Shown piece by piece: positions 37,753-50,182 of a stretch of 64,000 nt of DNA. The position numbers and the translations under genes were made by a program. How positions within the stretch are numbered: the first letter of the stretch is position 1; the number at the start of each line of letters is the position of its first letter. Origin of the DNA: Nepenthes gracilis (Eukaryota > Streptophyta > Magnoliopsida > Caryophyllales > Nepenthaceae); assembly GCA_033239525.1 (NCBI GenBank), contig BSYO01000004.1, positions 14,360,037 to 14,424,036 on the forward strand, read 5' to 3'. Below the pieces are notes generated by a model that made no database searches, was not told the origin of the DNA, and saw only the letters and a list, made by a program, of their open reading frames with translations.

Positions 37753-38720
37753 ATGGCGAGTAGAAGGGGTAGAAGAAATGATCATGGAGGTGCTAGTATG
37801 CCCCTGGACAAAGAAGCTGAATGTATAAACTTGTTGGGGAGGATGACGAACATTATTGAATCGATGGAGTAGTGTCACATGGCTCCGGTCCCTGCACTAA
37901 AGCCAATTCCAGTAAATCCAGCCTCGACAACTTATGATAAGTTGACGGCAGAGGGAGCACTTGAATTCTTGGGTGAACCGGATCCGAGCGGAAGTGGATA
38001 TTTGGCTTAAGAGGATGAAGAAGATTTTTGCGGTGATCTAATTTTCTGATCGAGAAAAGGTCATTTTATGGTGTACAAGTTTGAAGGTAAAGCTGACAGC
38101 TAGTGGGCTATGAAAAAGAGGGCGTTAGGTGTGCCCGATGATGAGATTACTAGGGGTATGTTTGAAGAAGTTTTTATGAAAAAATGCTTCCGCTCTAGCC
38201 TCCAAGATCAAAAGGAGTAAGAATTTTTACAGCTTAGGCAAGGAAATCAGACTATAGCAGAATATGATGTAAAGTTCACTGAATTATCTCGATATGCACT
38301 ATACTTTGTGGAGGACGAATTAAGGAAAGCGAAAAAGTTTCAACAAGGATTGAGGAATGATATTAGGAGATAGTTGGTGACTCAGAAGCTCCAAAATTAT
38401 GAGGAGATTTTGGATCAAGCCCTAATTTTGAGAAGGAGCTGGAGACTCCAAGGCTCTTTGTTAAGAGGGCAGCTAGCCGAACAAGTTTTAGTGCGGGATC
38501 TAATGTAGGACCCTTCGAGCCCTCTAAAAAGGCAAAGACGGTGGCAAAAGGAAGGAGCATCGCTGAAGTTCAGATAGTGACTGTTTCTTAGGCGTTGGTT
38601 GTTGACTACATTCTATGTGGGAAGAAGCATGCGGGGTACCCTTGTCACAAGGCGACAAAAGCTTGTTTTAGATGTGAACAATAAGGCCACCGAATTAAAA
38701 ATTGTCCATTACTCTAGAGG
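37753..38720 (+). pseudogene. Element E gag remnant
   Basis: An ATG at 37753 opens MASRRGRRNDHGG, the same start as in related elements. The capsid region is readable near 38090-38360 (WAMKKRALGVPDDEIT; FTELSRYAL) with several stops (about 37870, 38110, 38220). The zinc-knuckle region (about 38600-38710) is frameshifted. It encoded the particle protein and is not functional now. Confidence 0.8.
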
Positions 38721-39237
38721 TTGGAAGTAGAGAAGCCTACTGTCTGGACTAAGGCTTTTGCGGTGACTGTACAGGACACGGAGGCATCCCCGAATGTGGC
38801 TGAAGGTACCTTTCTTATTTGTAGAGTTTCAGTTTCAATTTTATTTGATTCTGAGCCTATGCACTCTTTTGTTTTCCTACAATTTGCATGCTATGTTATG
38901 TCCACTATGAGAATTTTGGATTTTTCTTTAGCTATATCGACATCTATTGGATCCTCAATAGTTACTGATGTTATGTATCCGAAATATGTGGTGGAGGTGA
39001 ATGGGAGGTGTTTGATGGTAGATTTGATATTGTTGAATATGGATAATTTTGATGTTATTTTCAGAATAGACTGGTTAGCAAATTATCATGCTAGTATTGA
39101 TTGCTTTCTAAAAAGGGTATATTTTGATATTCCTGGAGTTGAACCCCTTTTTCTTTCAACGCATTAAGAGAAAGGAGATGCCCATATTGGTTTCGGCTTT
39201 ACATGCCAAACATTTGATGAAAAGTGGATGCCAGGCT
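38721..39237 (+). pseudogene. Element E protease remnant, cut by LTR F
   Basis: Open from 38721 to 39167: EGTFLICRVSVSILFDSEPMHSFVF matches the retropepsin lobe, with DSE in place of DSG/DTG. MDNFDVIFRIDWLANYHASIDC follows. A frameshift comes near 39165, and the reading then stops at CQA where LTR F starts at 39238. Confidence 0.82.
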
Positions 39238-41407
39238 TGTGAGGTCCAGATCCTGAAAACATGATAATTTCTAATTATTAAACTGATATAAATGTGTTTG
39301 AGGTGAATGGATTAAGAAAAAATATGAAAAAAATTCGGTTTAGAGACAGATCAAGCCCCCAAGGCATCGACACCCGAGTGGCGCTTGAGGCGCCATTGGG
39401 GCCCGATTAACAGAATGAATTGCTCGAGGCGCCACCCGAGCTGATTTAGCAGAACTGGACACTTGAGGGTGGCCATCAATTTATACGGGGCGCCTACTTG
39501 GCGCTCGAGCACCAGTCACGGGCCAGTTCACATGACCTCTTTTCCCTTCATGTTTTAATTGGGATTTGGGAGATTTTAGGGCTCATTTTGCAACAGCCCT
39601 CAACAGCAATGAAGGAGAGAAGAAAGGGAATGAGAGGGAAGAGTAGAAAAGGGAAAATTCTTCCGATCCACTCCTATCAAGGTCACGATAACTGTAAACC
39701 GAGCTCAGGCAAGTGTACCTCGGACACTATTTTCTATTTTTACTGCTTTCCTGTATCTCAAAAATGGTATTTATGCTCTAAAAGCATGTTTCACCATATT
39801 CTATATAAATAAAGCCTGTTTATGTAAATTGTTCGGACAGATTTCATGTTTATATATATATACTGCAATATTTGGCTTTGATTTCATGAAAATATATGTG
39901 TTCGGTGTCCGTTTATCGTCCGATAGTTTAGCTAAACCCTAGGTATGAAAATGAAGGGTTTTAATGATTTTTTTACCCATAACTTCTGTTGTAGAAAAGT
40001 TAATATTTACTGAGATAAAGCTCCTCGTGTAATCTATTTTTGAAAAATTTACACTGACTTATACTGATAAATCACTGTGGACTTTTGAAACAAAATTGAA
40101 TGGTTTTAGACTGTTACTGTATATTGTAAATTAAATCTGAAGGTTTCAAACTGTTTCTGTATATTCTAAAGCAAAACTGAAGGGTTTTAGACCGTTACTG
40201 TATATTCTCAAACTGACTGAAGAGTTATTGTGAAACTCTGATTGATTTCTGAAAATGAAAAGGGTTTTCAGTTATGAAATAAGAAGGAAAAATATTTCTA
40301 ATACTGTTAATTAAGACCCGTGATTGAGATACAGTCAAGTTAGGTTCTCCGGCATGCATTTGAACGTTATGGTGGTAATCGATGAGAATTCTATTTATGG
40401 AGTTATATGTGGTCCGCTCTTCCTTAGGGAGCTAACCTAGAGGGTCATTTACTATTACTAGCCGATGTACTGTACTGAATACCACGAGAAGGGATGTCCC
40501 ACTAGATGAGATGACTGTTATTAGCTTTGATTGTGTGCTAACATAATCTATCCTAAATTATTCGCCCCGTCTGCTTGTAGGGTCTACTGGTTGGATCCTT
40601 TACTGATAGGAAAGGAATTTTCTAATCTGTAAAATTGAAACCGATTTCTACTTTCTGAAGCCTGTCTTATCAATTCAGTATTAACGAAGTATGATTACAC
40701 TGACTTCTACTTTCCGAAACTTGAGTGTTTCTGTTTTTTAATAATTCTGTAATCTCTTGCATCTTATTCTACTATAGTTTCTGTAAATCACTACTTTATA
40801 GCATTTATACTTCAACATATATCTATATCTGTTTTACTGCATTCTATTCTGCATAAAAGTTTTACTGCATGTACCTTGTTAGGCCTCGGCTCACTGTTTT
40901 AGTATTTTTTTCCCTCTAGATGCGACTGTAGAGTTAGTATCTGATGAGAAAGACGAGAAAGAGTGATTTAGAGCTCAATCTAAAAACTTCTAAAGATCTG
41001 AAGTATTTTAAAGTTATCTTAAAGAAATAGTTGGATATAAAGACCTAATTTTGATACATGGTTTTGTATATGGATCTTATGCCTATGGACTCTTGTATAA
41101 AGAATGTATGTGATGTATGTGATGAAATAAGGAATTGTGCTTCCGTAGGTTTATAGTTCTGCTTCCGCTATATACTTTCTGGTTTTTGTACAGGTCCTAA
41201 TTGACATCTCTTGTCTGAATTCTATTATAATAGATAGAATTGTTGAATTAATGTCATAGATGGCATCTGTGATCCTGTGAACGCGTGTTGTAGGAAAATT
41301 ATGGTATAAATAGATAGTTGTGTGCATGTACTTGCTTGTTATACAGGTTTTGTACAGCTTTGTATTTTTATTTAGCCCAATTTTAAGAAAAATTCTACCC
41401 GTTTTTC
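39238..41407 (+). repeat. LTR F, inserted in element E, 3' end lost
   Basis: It starts TGTGAGGTCCAGATCC and aligns with the E LTR but is longer (about 2.17 kb). CTCGAG is at 39423-39428 and 39504-39509, donor-like TCAG|GCAAGT at 39705-39714, and acceptor-like TTTTTTTCCCTCTAG ends at 40919. Similarity to other LTRs stops after TTCTACCCG..TTTCC near 41407, about 120 bp before the expected CA end. Left target site AGGCT (39233-39237) has no visible partner. Confidence 0.8.
39709..40919 (+). other. Candidate LTR intron of LTR F (GC-AG)
   Basis: Donor CTCAG|GCAAGTGTACC; acceptor block GGCTCACTGTTTTAGTATT then TCCCTCTAG|A. About 1211 nt. Sequence-based prediction. Confidence 0.42.
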
Positions 41408-42781
41408 CAAGAACCTTGAATGAGATTTGGGCTTCTGTTCCTATTAGAATTTGGTCTTGAATTACAAATGAGATAAAGTTGAATGGAAAACAACGTATGT
41501 TGCATGAACCATCTCCTAGAAAAGGTTGTCAGTTGCTCCATTTTTCCTGGAAGCATATGCCGTGGCATGCTTTGTTTTGGGAATAAGTGTAGCAATCTTT
41601 AATTCATTGAGCGTAGTTGGTCTAAGTACTGTGTTTGGGGAGTCTAAAAAAATGGGCTGCTGATAATTTACATTTGCAGATTTTACAGGAGGCTAGAGTG
41701 CACCTCACCTATTAGAGGGTTTTTCTTTACTTAACAGAAATTAATTTTTTGACAAATGAAGTTTGGAAGTTGGGCACCTTTCGTTCTAACTTTCTGCCAG
41801 ATTCACACTCAAAATTGGAGTGAATTTGGAATTTTTTTTTACTTCGCCTTTAATCTCATTCAGTATCCAAATCTTAAATATGATTAGGAAGATCTGAATA
41901 CTATGTAGAAAATATCAGATTTTTAGTGGAATGAACTGCATAAAATTTAAAACCATCTCCTACCCTGAGATTCAAAGTTGTTAGAAACAGACGTGTAATG
42001 GTCCTTCTGCAACTGTTGATCTGTGTTACTATCTATTTTTTTTTGTAATACCGTGTTTTCCATTCAATTGTCTCTTTTTTTTTTTTTTACATTATTTCCA
42101 TTCAATTTAAAACCATCTCTTAGCTTTGCAACCACATCCACAATTGAATTCTATGCTATAGTTATTGACATTTGCTATATTTACTGCATATGCTCATACT
42201 CTTAACATAGAGAAATGTTGCTACGTATGATATAGATATGAATCTTTTTTCTTTTGTTGTCTTTCTATTTATCCTTTCAAGAACATTGGGACCATTACAA
42301 GCTCAAAAGTTTTTAAGCGCTGTTTTAATGTGTCTGATGTAGGGATCTCTTGGACAACAACTTCTCTGGAGATCTTTCCCTATCATCGAGTACAAACCTG
42401 TTCCAACTTTTGACGCTACTACTTTGTCCAAGAAGTATAGTTGGGGCAGGCTTGATTTTCTGCACTCACGTCTCTTGGCATCTTGGGACGTTGATTTGGA
42501 CTCCTGTTGCCGTATAAGTTAATGCAGATTTGGTCACAACGCAGCTGCCGTATAATTTGCCAATGAATTGAGCACTTGGCTGTGTGTGTACACTGTGGTA
42601 GTAATTGCACTGTTGCGGCTGTTTGTAGCTAAGTAAAATTGTTATAATTGGAGCATTTTGTTAGGGGTTAATGTGATTAATGACGTAATATTTTACTGAA
42701 ATATACTTTTATTGGATAATTCCCAATTTGAGACACGTATGCAATGAAGTAGCTAAGCTTCTCTTGTTCCAAGCCAGAAGC

Positions 42782-42882
42782 TTCCTTCCTCAGAAATAAT
42801 GGCGGTTTGGTGGATAGGAGCTTGGAGGACTCGACATTGCCCTACTTTTGCCGCGCAGCATCTGCTTTCAGCAAAGATACAG
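42782..42882 (+). pseudogene. Possible upstream exon of the GRF-like pseudogene
   Basis: An open frame reads SFLRNNGGLVDRSLEDSTLP then YFCRAASAFSKDTG and stops at a donor-like ACAG|GTAAAAG at 42882. Position and style suit a region N-terminal to the QLQ domain of a GRF protein, but there is no diagnostic motif. No QLQ domain is found between here and the WRC exon. Confidence 0.25.
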
Positions 42883-43271
42883 GTAAAAGGTGTCCCGCAC
42901 AACCATTGATTGAGAAAATGAACAAACTCAATTTTTCGGAAGAGTAAATAGTATATAGGTGCCTGCAGTTTTTACTCGTTTCTTTCCGTATATAGACCTA
43001 GTACTTCAATTTGATTATTTTTTAACCGATGGATGATACCTTGTGTTAGTATTGTTGCAGTTTCACCATTAATCGATTATTAAGACAGGAATTTTTGCGT
43101 TGTATCACTTCCATCTATCTCTTCCAATATAGACCTGCCATTATAGATGAATAGGTGCAACTACCACTGCACCTTTTTAGTGAGGTGAAGCTCCCCTTGC
43201 TCATCAAGTAGGGTCCAAGTATTTGCGTCAATAATCTTTGGTAATAGCATTCCGAAAATGATGGTATTCTT

Positions 43272-43631
43272 GATTTGGGTGCTTATTTTATGAATTGGTG
43301 CCTAGGTGGATGGAGTCCTTTCCCTCTGGGATTTTCAAACATCACTGATCCTAAGCCTGGTCAGTGTCGTCAGACGAACGGGAAGTAATGGCGGTGCAAT
43401 AGAGATGCAGTTGCCAACTACAAATACTGTGAACGACATATGAAGAGGGGCCACCACCGTTCAAGAAAGCCTGTGGAAGGCCAAACTGGCCATTCTGTTT
43501 TTAGAGCTGCCACCTCCATCACCGACATCTCACCACCGAGCTCGCAACCGTATCCTCTTCTTCATCAACCATGGTTGTGCCTTGGGGGCAGCACATCCAA
43601 CTATGTCAACATTATGCCTTGTAGTTGTTAA
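43272..43631 (+). pseudogene. GRF-type transcription factor: WRC-domain exon with in-frame stop
   Basis: Growth-regulating factors are plant transcription factors with an N-terminal QLQ domain (binds GIF co-activators) and a WRC domain (nuclear signal and C3H DNA-binding motif). The frame from about 43272 reads WSPFPLGFSNITDPKPGQC and then the WRC domain. Its C-X9-C-X10-C-X2-H spacing is complete (C at 43365, 43395 and 43428; H at 43437), followed by the basic HRSRKPVEG. The codon before the conserved WRC tryptophan is TAA (43386-43388), where family members have lysine, so the protein would end there. The frame then runs open to a stop at 43629-43631. QLQ is missing and retrotransposon DNA lies on both sides, so this is a gene fragment. 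Confidence 0.85.
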
Positions 43632-43915
43632 TAATAAACATTTTTCATGCTTTTTAAAGCAGTTGCTTCCAAATTAAAATGCAATGCCAATTGTGAAAAT
43701 GGCCATCTTTCTAAAATGCATTTGTTTGGATCAAAGGATCCTGATGATTGTCAACAAAGGGATTGACCAGCAATTGAGCTGGCTGCTGTGGTTGGGGATG
43801 CTTTCATTTGCCGGACTTGAATGAGTGTGTTGGTATTACCCCTGAACATGAGGAAATCATCATTGTTAATTAATGGTAGAGAAAATAAAAATTCAAGAGA
43901 TTCAGTGTGACGGAT

Positions 43916-46192
43916 CAAGAAATCTGCCGATAATCCAGCAAAGTTCCGTCTATAAAACGGGCGTCCACCAAATACAAAACCAGTACAAAATCCTGTGCAA
44001 TGACCACAACACACATACAACACATCAGACGATCCTAACTGCCACAAATTCATAACGTATGGCGTCGGCGTCATAACTCCAGGTACGATACCGGTCTAGA
44101 AAAGTACCAATTAGGTAACCAATTACAACCATAAAAGAAACTTGCGGAAGCTACTATAATTATAAACATACAACAAAAACTAAATTATATATCCATCATC
44201 ACATACGTATTACTATAAGTGTCAAAATGAATTATACAAATTCTTCATCCAATACAAAAATTATAAAGTTAAGTCCTAAAAGCTCTTCACATCATGTCCA
44301 GTTGCCTATCCTATGCCTACTGCCTACTCAGACTCGTTAGGTATAAAAGCGTGCTCAAATGGAAGGAAAAAGAAGTAATGGTGAGTTAACAACTCAACAA
44401 CTGTAACATAAGCAAAACATGAACAATATATATACAAATGAAACGGTAAAGGGGGTGGGAGCAATAGGTAGAGATGCATGAAGGTATGAAATATGATTCA
44501 ATATATTTTTATAATTTATAATAATTTTTACGGATTAGGGTTAGTAAGTCTTACTAACTAAAGGTGTGGGAGAACGAGAAAGAATCATGATACTCCACAT
44601 GATTTAAGGTCATGAACTGTTATTATTGACCTAGAGGAGGGGCCATCCATATAATGATTGTAGACAGGCCGAACATCACATGGAATAACAGTATACCTAT
44701 CACCCAATATACAGGGCCAATAAAATGCTATCCTAACCTCCCATGGTCTAGAGGCAGTCATCGTTCTTCCACAGTCATATCCTAAGGCTTGCCAAGAGTA
44801 TTACTCACTATAGTATGCGATCAGAAAAATCCTTGAGTCTCTGCTGTAAAACTAATGAAGAGCCAAGGGATATTACCCACCGTAACATAATTTTGTGGTC
44901 CTAGTTTTATAATTTCTTATTCATTTGAAGGAAGGTCCATCATAATTCATTCACAATATCTCCATCTAAGAGAACAATTTGATCACATAACACATTGTAG
45001 ATTTTCCTCTGAATAATTGTACGATTTTTATCTTTCATTCGGATTAAAATCTTTTCACGATTTAATTTGGATTCATAGATATCACAATGCATAGAAAAGA
45101 TTAAAATTTCTTACCACCGGGAGACAATTATTACTTTAGAGGCCTCCGGGACATATTTATTTACAAACGGAGCACAACATATTTTCTCGAAGCTTACAAT
45201 TAAGCATGCACAATTAGACATAACTTATATAACAATTAAATACATTGAAAACATGCAAAATTCATGATTTGCCTCGGGTGAACAGTAACATGCTTATTTT
45301 AGAGTGTCTGGACGTGCCAAACGGGTCAATTTTAAAAAAATCGAACACCTAACTGAAGAATGTACATAATTGGGGCATGGGTAATACACAATTAATGGCA
45401 AAATAAGCATAGAAATTGGAAATGTGAAGGGAAACCCGAGCTTGGCGTAGGTTAGGGTTTGGCGAAGCCAAATCCGGCGAATCGCAGGAAAAATATGGTA
45501 TCAAATGGTAAATAAATTATACTAGGGTCATTAGTTCCACATTTTTCTTAATATGGGTGGGTATCGGAATGAAAATACCTGAGAAAAAATGAGTAAAAAT
45601 CGAAAGGAAGAAAAAAAGGGTACGAATACACTTGTATCGACCCGATCTATAACTTTTCCAACTAATTCCAAGTCGGAATCAAACCTAAGAGCCTTCGTTT
45701 GCTCTGTTTCTCTCTCTTCTCCCCGCCCTCTCTCTCTTCCTCTCTCTACCCAAATGTTTTTCCCCCAAAAATCACGCAGCCAACGGTTATAAAACCCAGA
45801 CATGGCTTTTACATGGACTGGTGCTCGAGCGCAATCCACGGAGCGTAGCAGGCACGCCAAGCCTGCTTCTGGTCAACTATTTTAGTTCGGTCAACTCTTC
45901 TTAATTGAACAACTGCATTCTAAAATTTTCAAAGAAATCGGCATTCCAAACCGGTAAATCCATTTCATACCGCCCTCTTCTCCCAAACCGGTCATCCATT
46001 CCAAATATTCCGTACCGTCCATTCCTGCTAAACCGTCATTTCATACCGGTAAAAGCATACTGATAAATTCAAAGCAGTCCAAACTGCATCCTTGCCAAAT
46101 TGCCAATCCAAACTGGTAAAACTATACTAGTCATTTACATACCGGCATTTTGCTCCATTTCGGCAATTTGCTCCATCCCGGCTGTAACAGAA
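43916..46192 (-). repeat. LTR H, - strand, solo or truncated
   Basis: On the - strand it ends ATCCGTCACA at 43916, as other LTRs here do. It carries the GCTCAC-type acceptor block (about 44400-44350), a decayed donor (GATA|CAAGTGTATTC near 45635), CT-rich DNA (GA-rich in sense), TTATAA at about 45788 and a CTCGAG at 45823-45828. No primer-binding site or purine tract lies next to it, so no internal region remains. The right edge, where L begins, is not certain. Confidence 0.65.
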
Positions 46193-46959
46193 TGGGTCAT
46201 ATCTTGTAGGACCTTTCATTAATCAACATACTTAGCAAAAATAAATTTAAAATACCTAAATTTAAAACATTAAAGTCTGCAGAAAATTGGGCAGAGCTTT
46301 CTCCAAAAACGGACTAAAAATCATACAAATAATCTGTATAAACAATCCTACAATACATATAAACTACTAGATCTTCAAAATCTAATTCACAACACAACGA
46401 CATTTCATCCACAGGATCAATCACAAGTCATATTATCCTTGACTCCAACACAGTACTCCTAACTACCGTATTCGATCTAAAAGAGATGCCATCTAAGACT
46501 AAACAAAATTTAAACTCCAACAAACAACAATGCGGAAGCAACTAGATCCATATGTCATCCCGCGGAAGCATAATTATACATTCATCAAAATACAAAGGCA
46601 TTCATCATAATACAAAATACCCATCAACAAGGTTAGCTATATACAATTACAAATCTTCAAAGTTTCCCAAAGTCCGAGGATCTTCAAGCCTAGCGAATCC
46701 TCTTCTTACTAGCCAACTCCTAGCTTCGGTCCTTCTTATCAGGCCTCAACTTATATGGAAGGGAATAAAAAGCAAATGGTGAGCTGAATACTCAATAAGT
46801 GTACTGTAGAGTAAGGACAGGTAGATTCTCATATAAAGAATGCAAGCATATGCAAAGAGGAATCATGGAAACATAAACATGCAGGCGATCAAGGTACAAC
46901 ATAAAACGATGCATAAACATGAGGAAAACATGCTTCTTTAAAACAATCTGATCACATTC

Positions 46960-47450
46960 CCTCCTTATTTACATCCCGAGGGTAGGATGGTTTTTCTTAT
47001 TTCTTCATTCATGGTTCGTAGACAGGAGGGTTCTTGGTGGGTTCTTGGCTCATAATTCTTGGTGGGTCCTTTGTGGGTTCTTCTTCTTTTCTTACTTCAT
47101 GGTTCTTGGCTCTTTCTTTTCATTCTCAAGCGTGGGATCCCTTGTTCTTCTTGTTCTTGTTCTTGATCTCACTCATGAGATCCTTAGTTGCTATTCATCA
47201 CTTCCGTCCTTATTTACATCCCGAGGGCAGGATGGTCCTTCTTGTTCTTCTTCTTCTTCTTTTCAATGATATCACTCATGAGATCCTTAGTTCTTGATTC
47301 TTCATTCATCGTCTTGATCTCACTCACAAGATCCTTAGATCTTATTCATCACTTCCCTCTTTATTTACATCCCGAGGGCAGGATGGTTCTTCTTTCTTAG
47401 CTTAAAAGCTCATATCCTTTTTATTTACATCTCGATGACAGGATATTCAA
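46960..47450. repeat. Imperfect tandem repeats in LTR L
   Basis: The motif TTTACATCCCGAGGGCAGGA occurs near 46969, 47211, 47363 and, changed, 47421. GATCTCACTCATGAGATCC-type units lie between them. Unit lengths are irregular. Confidence 0.7.
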
Positions 47451-47522
47451 TGAGGCCTGATCGAAGTCCTCTTAAAATTAATGCGCCGGAAAAGACGGTC
47501 CACACATCACATGGTGGACAGG

Positions 47523-47527
47523 GATAT
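47523..47527. other. Left target-site duplication of element J
   Basis: GATAT, identical to 62720-62724. Confidence 0.88.
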
Positions 47528-48321
47528 TGTGACATCCCATATTTTCTACCGAAAATCTGGTAAAGTTTCGATTCTAATACGAATGTTGTTCAAATATATA
47601 CAATCTACAAAACATCCCAACAAGGGACCCAAAGGAAACCACAACCTCTACTACAACATATCTATCAATATCATACAGGATCCAAACGCCACAATATTTC
47701 ACATGGCACCAACGTCATAACTCCAATACGACGTTAGCTCATAATAGATACCACGAGATATCCAAACTAACCATAAGTACCTGCAGAAGCATATATATTT
47801 ATCAATACAGCGAAGACTATACTATGAATATTTCCTTATCATCAATATCATTATACGCATACATCTATGAACAAAAGGCATCAAAAATATAAAATATCCC
47901 ATCAGTAGATATGAAACTACATAACTAAGTCCATAAGGTTATATTCATCGTCTTTAAGCCCAGCCGACTCAAGTCTTCTACCTTGTCTCAATGGGTGCAA
48001 CTCATGCTCATTTGGATGGCAGAAAATAGCAATGGTGAGTTAAAGCTCAGCAAAGCACATAAAAATATTATGAAACATGCAACTTCATGTTCAAAACATG
48101 ACGATATATATATGAACATATGTAGGAAAGAATGACAATTAATAAATCCCAAGACATGTATAAAGGTAAAACCTTCATAATGCCATTCGATCTCTTTGTT
48201 TCGTTTCAGATTCCTTATCTTGTCAGATCATGCAGAAAACTTGTTCTTAACTTCTTATTTTCTTAGGGAATTCTACTCTTAACACCAAATTGATACTAAT
48301 TCTAACTCCAGGAGAACGATC

Positions 48322-48605
48322 CATTGCTGAAACCTATAGCTAAGGCCTGTGGCCAAAGCCCATAGCTAAGGTCCATGGCCGAAACCCGTGATCGAAACCC
48401 GTATCTAAGGTCCGTGGCCGAAACCCGTAATAAAAACCCATAGCTAAGGTCTGTGGTCAAAGCCCGTGGCCAAAGCCGATAAATAAAGCCTGTGGCCAAA
48501 ACCCGTGGCCAAAGCCCATAGCTAAGGTTCGTGGCCAAAACCCGAAGCCAAAGCCCATAGTTAAGGTCTGTGGGCGAAGCCCGTGATCAAAGCCCATAAC
48601 TAAAG
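48322..48605 (-). repeat. 13/39-bp tandem array in J 3' LTR
   Basis: Subunits of 13 bp such as CATAGCTAAGGTC and CGTGGCCGAAACC are arranged mostly in threes. Spacing between CATAGCTAAGG units is 26-27 or 39 bp, so the array was rearranged relative to the 5' LTR. Confidence 0.85.
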
Positions 48606-49916
48606 TACAGAATATCCCATTTTCTTATCATTTTTCATCCGTCATACAATTTCATATTCATATTTCCATAGCCGTATTCTGATACAATTTTTTATATTTT
48701 CGTGAGCTTGGGTCTTCACACGATCATAGTTTATGCATAATTCTTCTTTGGAGATTAAAATTTCGATACAGATTTTCATATTTCTTGTGAGTTTGTTTTC
48801 TCACATGTTCTTGATTCTATACATAATTTCCTTTGGAGCTTTAGGGAAATTTAAAATTTCCTTTTAATATTGCGCCAGATAGAATTCTTAAAACTTTCGA
48901 TCGATACTTCCTAACAATTGGTTCGTAGCATGATTTTTGAAATATTTCATATTAATATGTTCACGATACGTGCATGATTTATCATAAAGCTTGGAATATA
49001 TAGAAAATTCTTACTGTTGCAAGCCGAAAGCAACTTTAGCTTGTCCGGACATCAAATACCTTTCAAAAACATGCAACATAATTTACGAAACTAAAACATG
49101 CATAAATTACGATTAATTCGGATAAAACTCAAAGGAAATGCGGGTTAGGGTTTCGGTGAGCCTTAAACCATATAAAATCATCAATTCGGACACCCCAATT
49201 AATAATTTAACATATTCAACACGCGGCAACCATGCTCTAAAACTTACTTATGAATAAATCCCGATTTAATTGGTGAAAACATCCGGGGCGCGAGTTTAGG
49301 GTCCAATGTTTGAAAACCGATCAAAACCATGAAATCGGGCTCAAAATTCATATATTTGTATGCTCAAGTGATAGGTAACAATTACCTAATGCCAATTTAT
49401 GCATAATTTCCAAAATAATGGGTAAATTCGGTCCAGGGGACGGGTGAACAGTGTCTCACAAATCGGACACGAAATTGAAATATTTTCATACTAGGGTCAT
49501 GGATAATAATATTCTAGAGCAAATTTAAGCAAAAGCCCCAAATATTAGAAACCGAAATCACCCGGGGTATGGGTGAACAGTGTCGGCCGAAATGAACGTA
49601 CATATAAACGAAAATGGAGAGTATGAGTGCACCTATCTCAACCCGATTTATAACTTTTTCAACTACCTCGAAGTCGAAATTGGACTCCAGGACATCAGTT
49701 TCCTCCTCTCTTCCTTCGCGTGGCTCCTCCCTCCATGCTAGCCTCCGCAGCTACTATTGTTGCTCCACCCAGCCGCGCCAGCCTGCCATTGCCGCACGGC
49801 CATCACCGGCCGCCGCCGACCTTCGCACTGCCTCCCCCGGCGCCGCCTTCCCCTCTCTCTCTCTCTCGCGAAACCCTCCTTCCCACAAGCCCCCCAACCG
49901 CCACCTTTTTTCGTCT

Positions 49917-49917
49917 G

Positions 49918-49960
<43 letters not shown>

Positions 49961-49967
49961 TATATAT
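49917..49967. repeat. (ATT)n(AT)n microsatellite in J 3' LTR
   Basis: About nine ATT units run into about twelve AT units. The partner is at 62455-62517 in the 5' LTR. Confidence 0.92.
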
Positions 49968-50169
49968 CCAATTTTCTTTAAATCATAAAAGTCCAAATCG
50001 ATATTTGGACTACCGAACAGCGCACTTCGAATGCCTACCTATCAGATTCAATTATTCTCTAAAATTTTATAATATTTAATTAATTTTTCTCACGCCTGAA
50101 TTATCCAAAATTATACAAAATAATAAATAATCTCAATTTAATCGGATAAAAATATTTTAGGATGTTACA

Positions 50170-50182
50170 TTCTCCCTCACTT
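50170..50182 (-). other. Polypurine tract of element J
   Basis: TAAGTGAGGGAGA on the - strand, just before the TGTAACATCC start of the 3' LTR. It matches the family pattern ATTTCTATAAGTGAGGGAGAA. Confidence 0.8.

Larger units (their letters stand above)
36013..39237 (+). mobile_element. Element E: 5' part of a chromovirus (LTR, PBS, gag, protease)
   Basis: The 5' LTR is 36013-37525, with a primer-binding site at 37528, gag from 37753 and the protease up to 39237, where LTR F begins in the middle of a conserved CQA-like motif. The rest of E (RT, integrase, 3' LTR) is absent from the window. Beyond F the sequence is unrelated, so a deletion or rearrangement removed it. Confidence 0.85.
41408..43915. 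other. Segment without transposon hallmarks, holding a GRF gene remnant
   Basis: Between truncated LTR F and LTR H. Apart from the WRC exon (43272-43631) and a possible upstream exon (42782-42882), I see T-rich intron-like DNA and no other gene. It is the only stretch here that looks like former single-copy DNA. Confidence 0.5.
46193..47527 (-). repeat. LTR L, 3' portion, - strand
   Basis: On the - strand it ends CCCATTCTGTTACA at 46193. It contains the AGCTCACCATTTGCTTTTT acceptor block (about 46785-46750). It is interrupted at 47527 by element J and continues at 62725. A CT-rich tandem stretch around 46960-47440 repeats CCCGAGGGCAGGATGG with CTCACTCATGAGATCC motifs. Confidence 0.7.
47528..50169 (-). 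repeat. Element J 3' LTR
   Basis: On the - strand it runs TGTAACATCC (50169) to GGGATGTCACA (47528), 2642 bp. It carries (ATT)n/(AT)n at 49917-49967, two GGGTGAACAGTGTC sites (about 49443 and 49569), a decayed donor (TTGAG|ATAGGTGC) and a 13/39-bp repeat array. Confidence 0.92.

Noticed and set aside
42340..42420. Leucine-rich-repeat receptor fragment (LDNNFSGDLSLSS)
   Set aside because: A single short match to an LRR-like phrase with no second repeat; too little to call.
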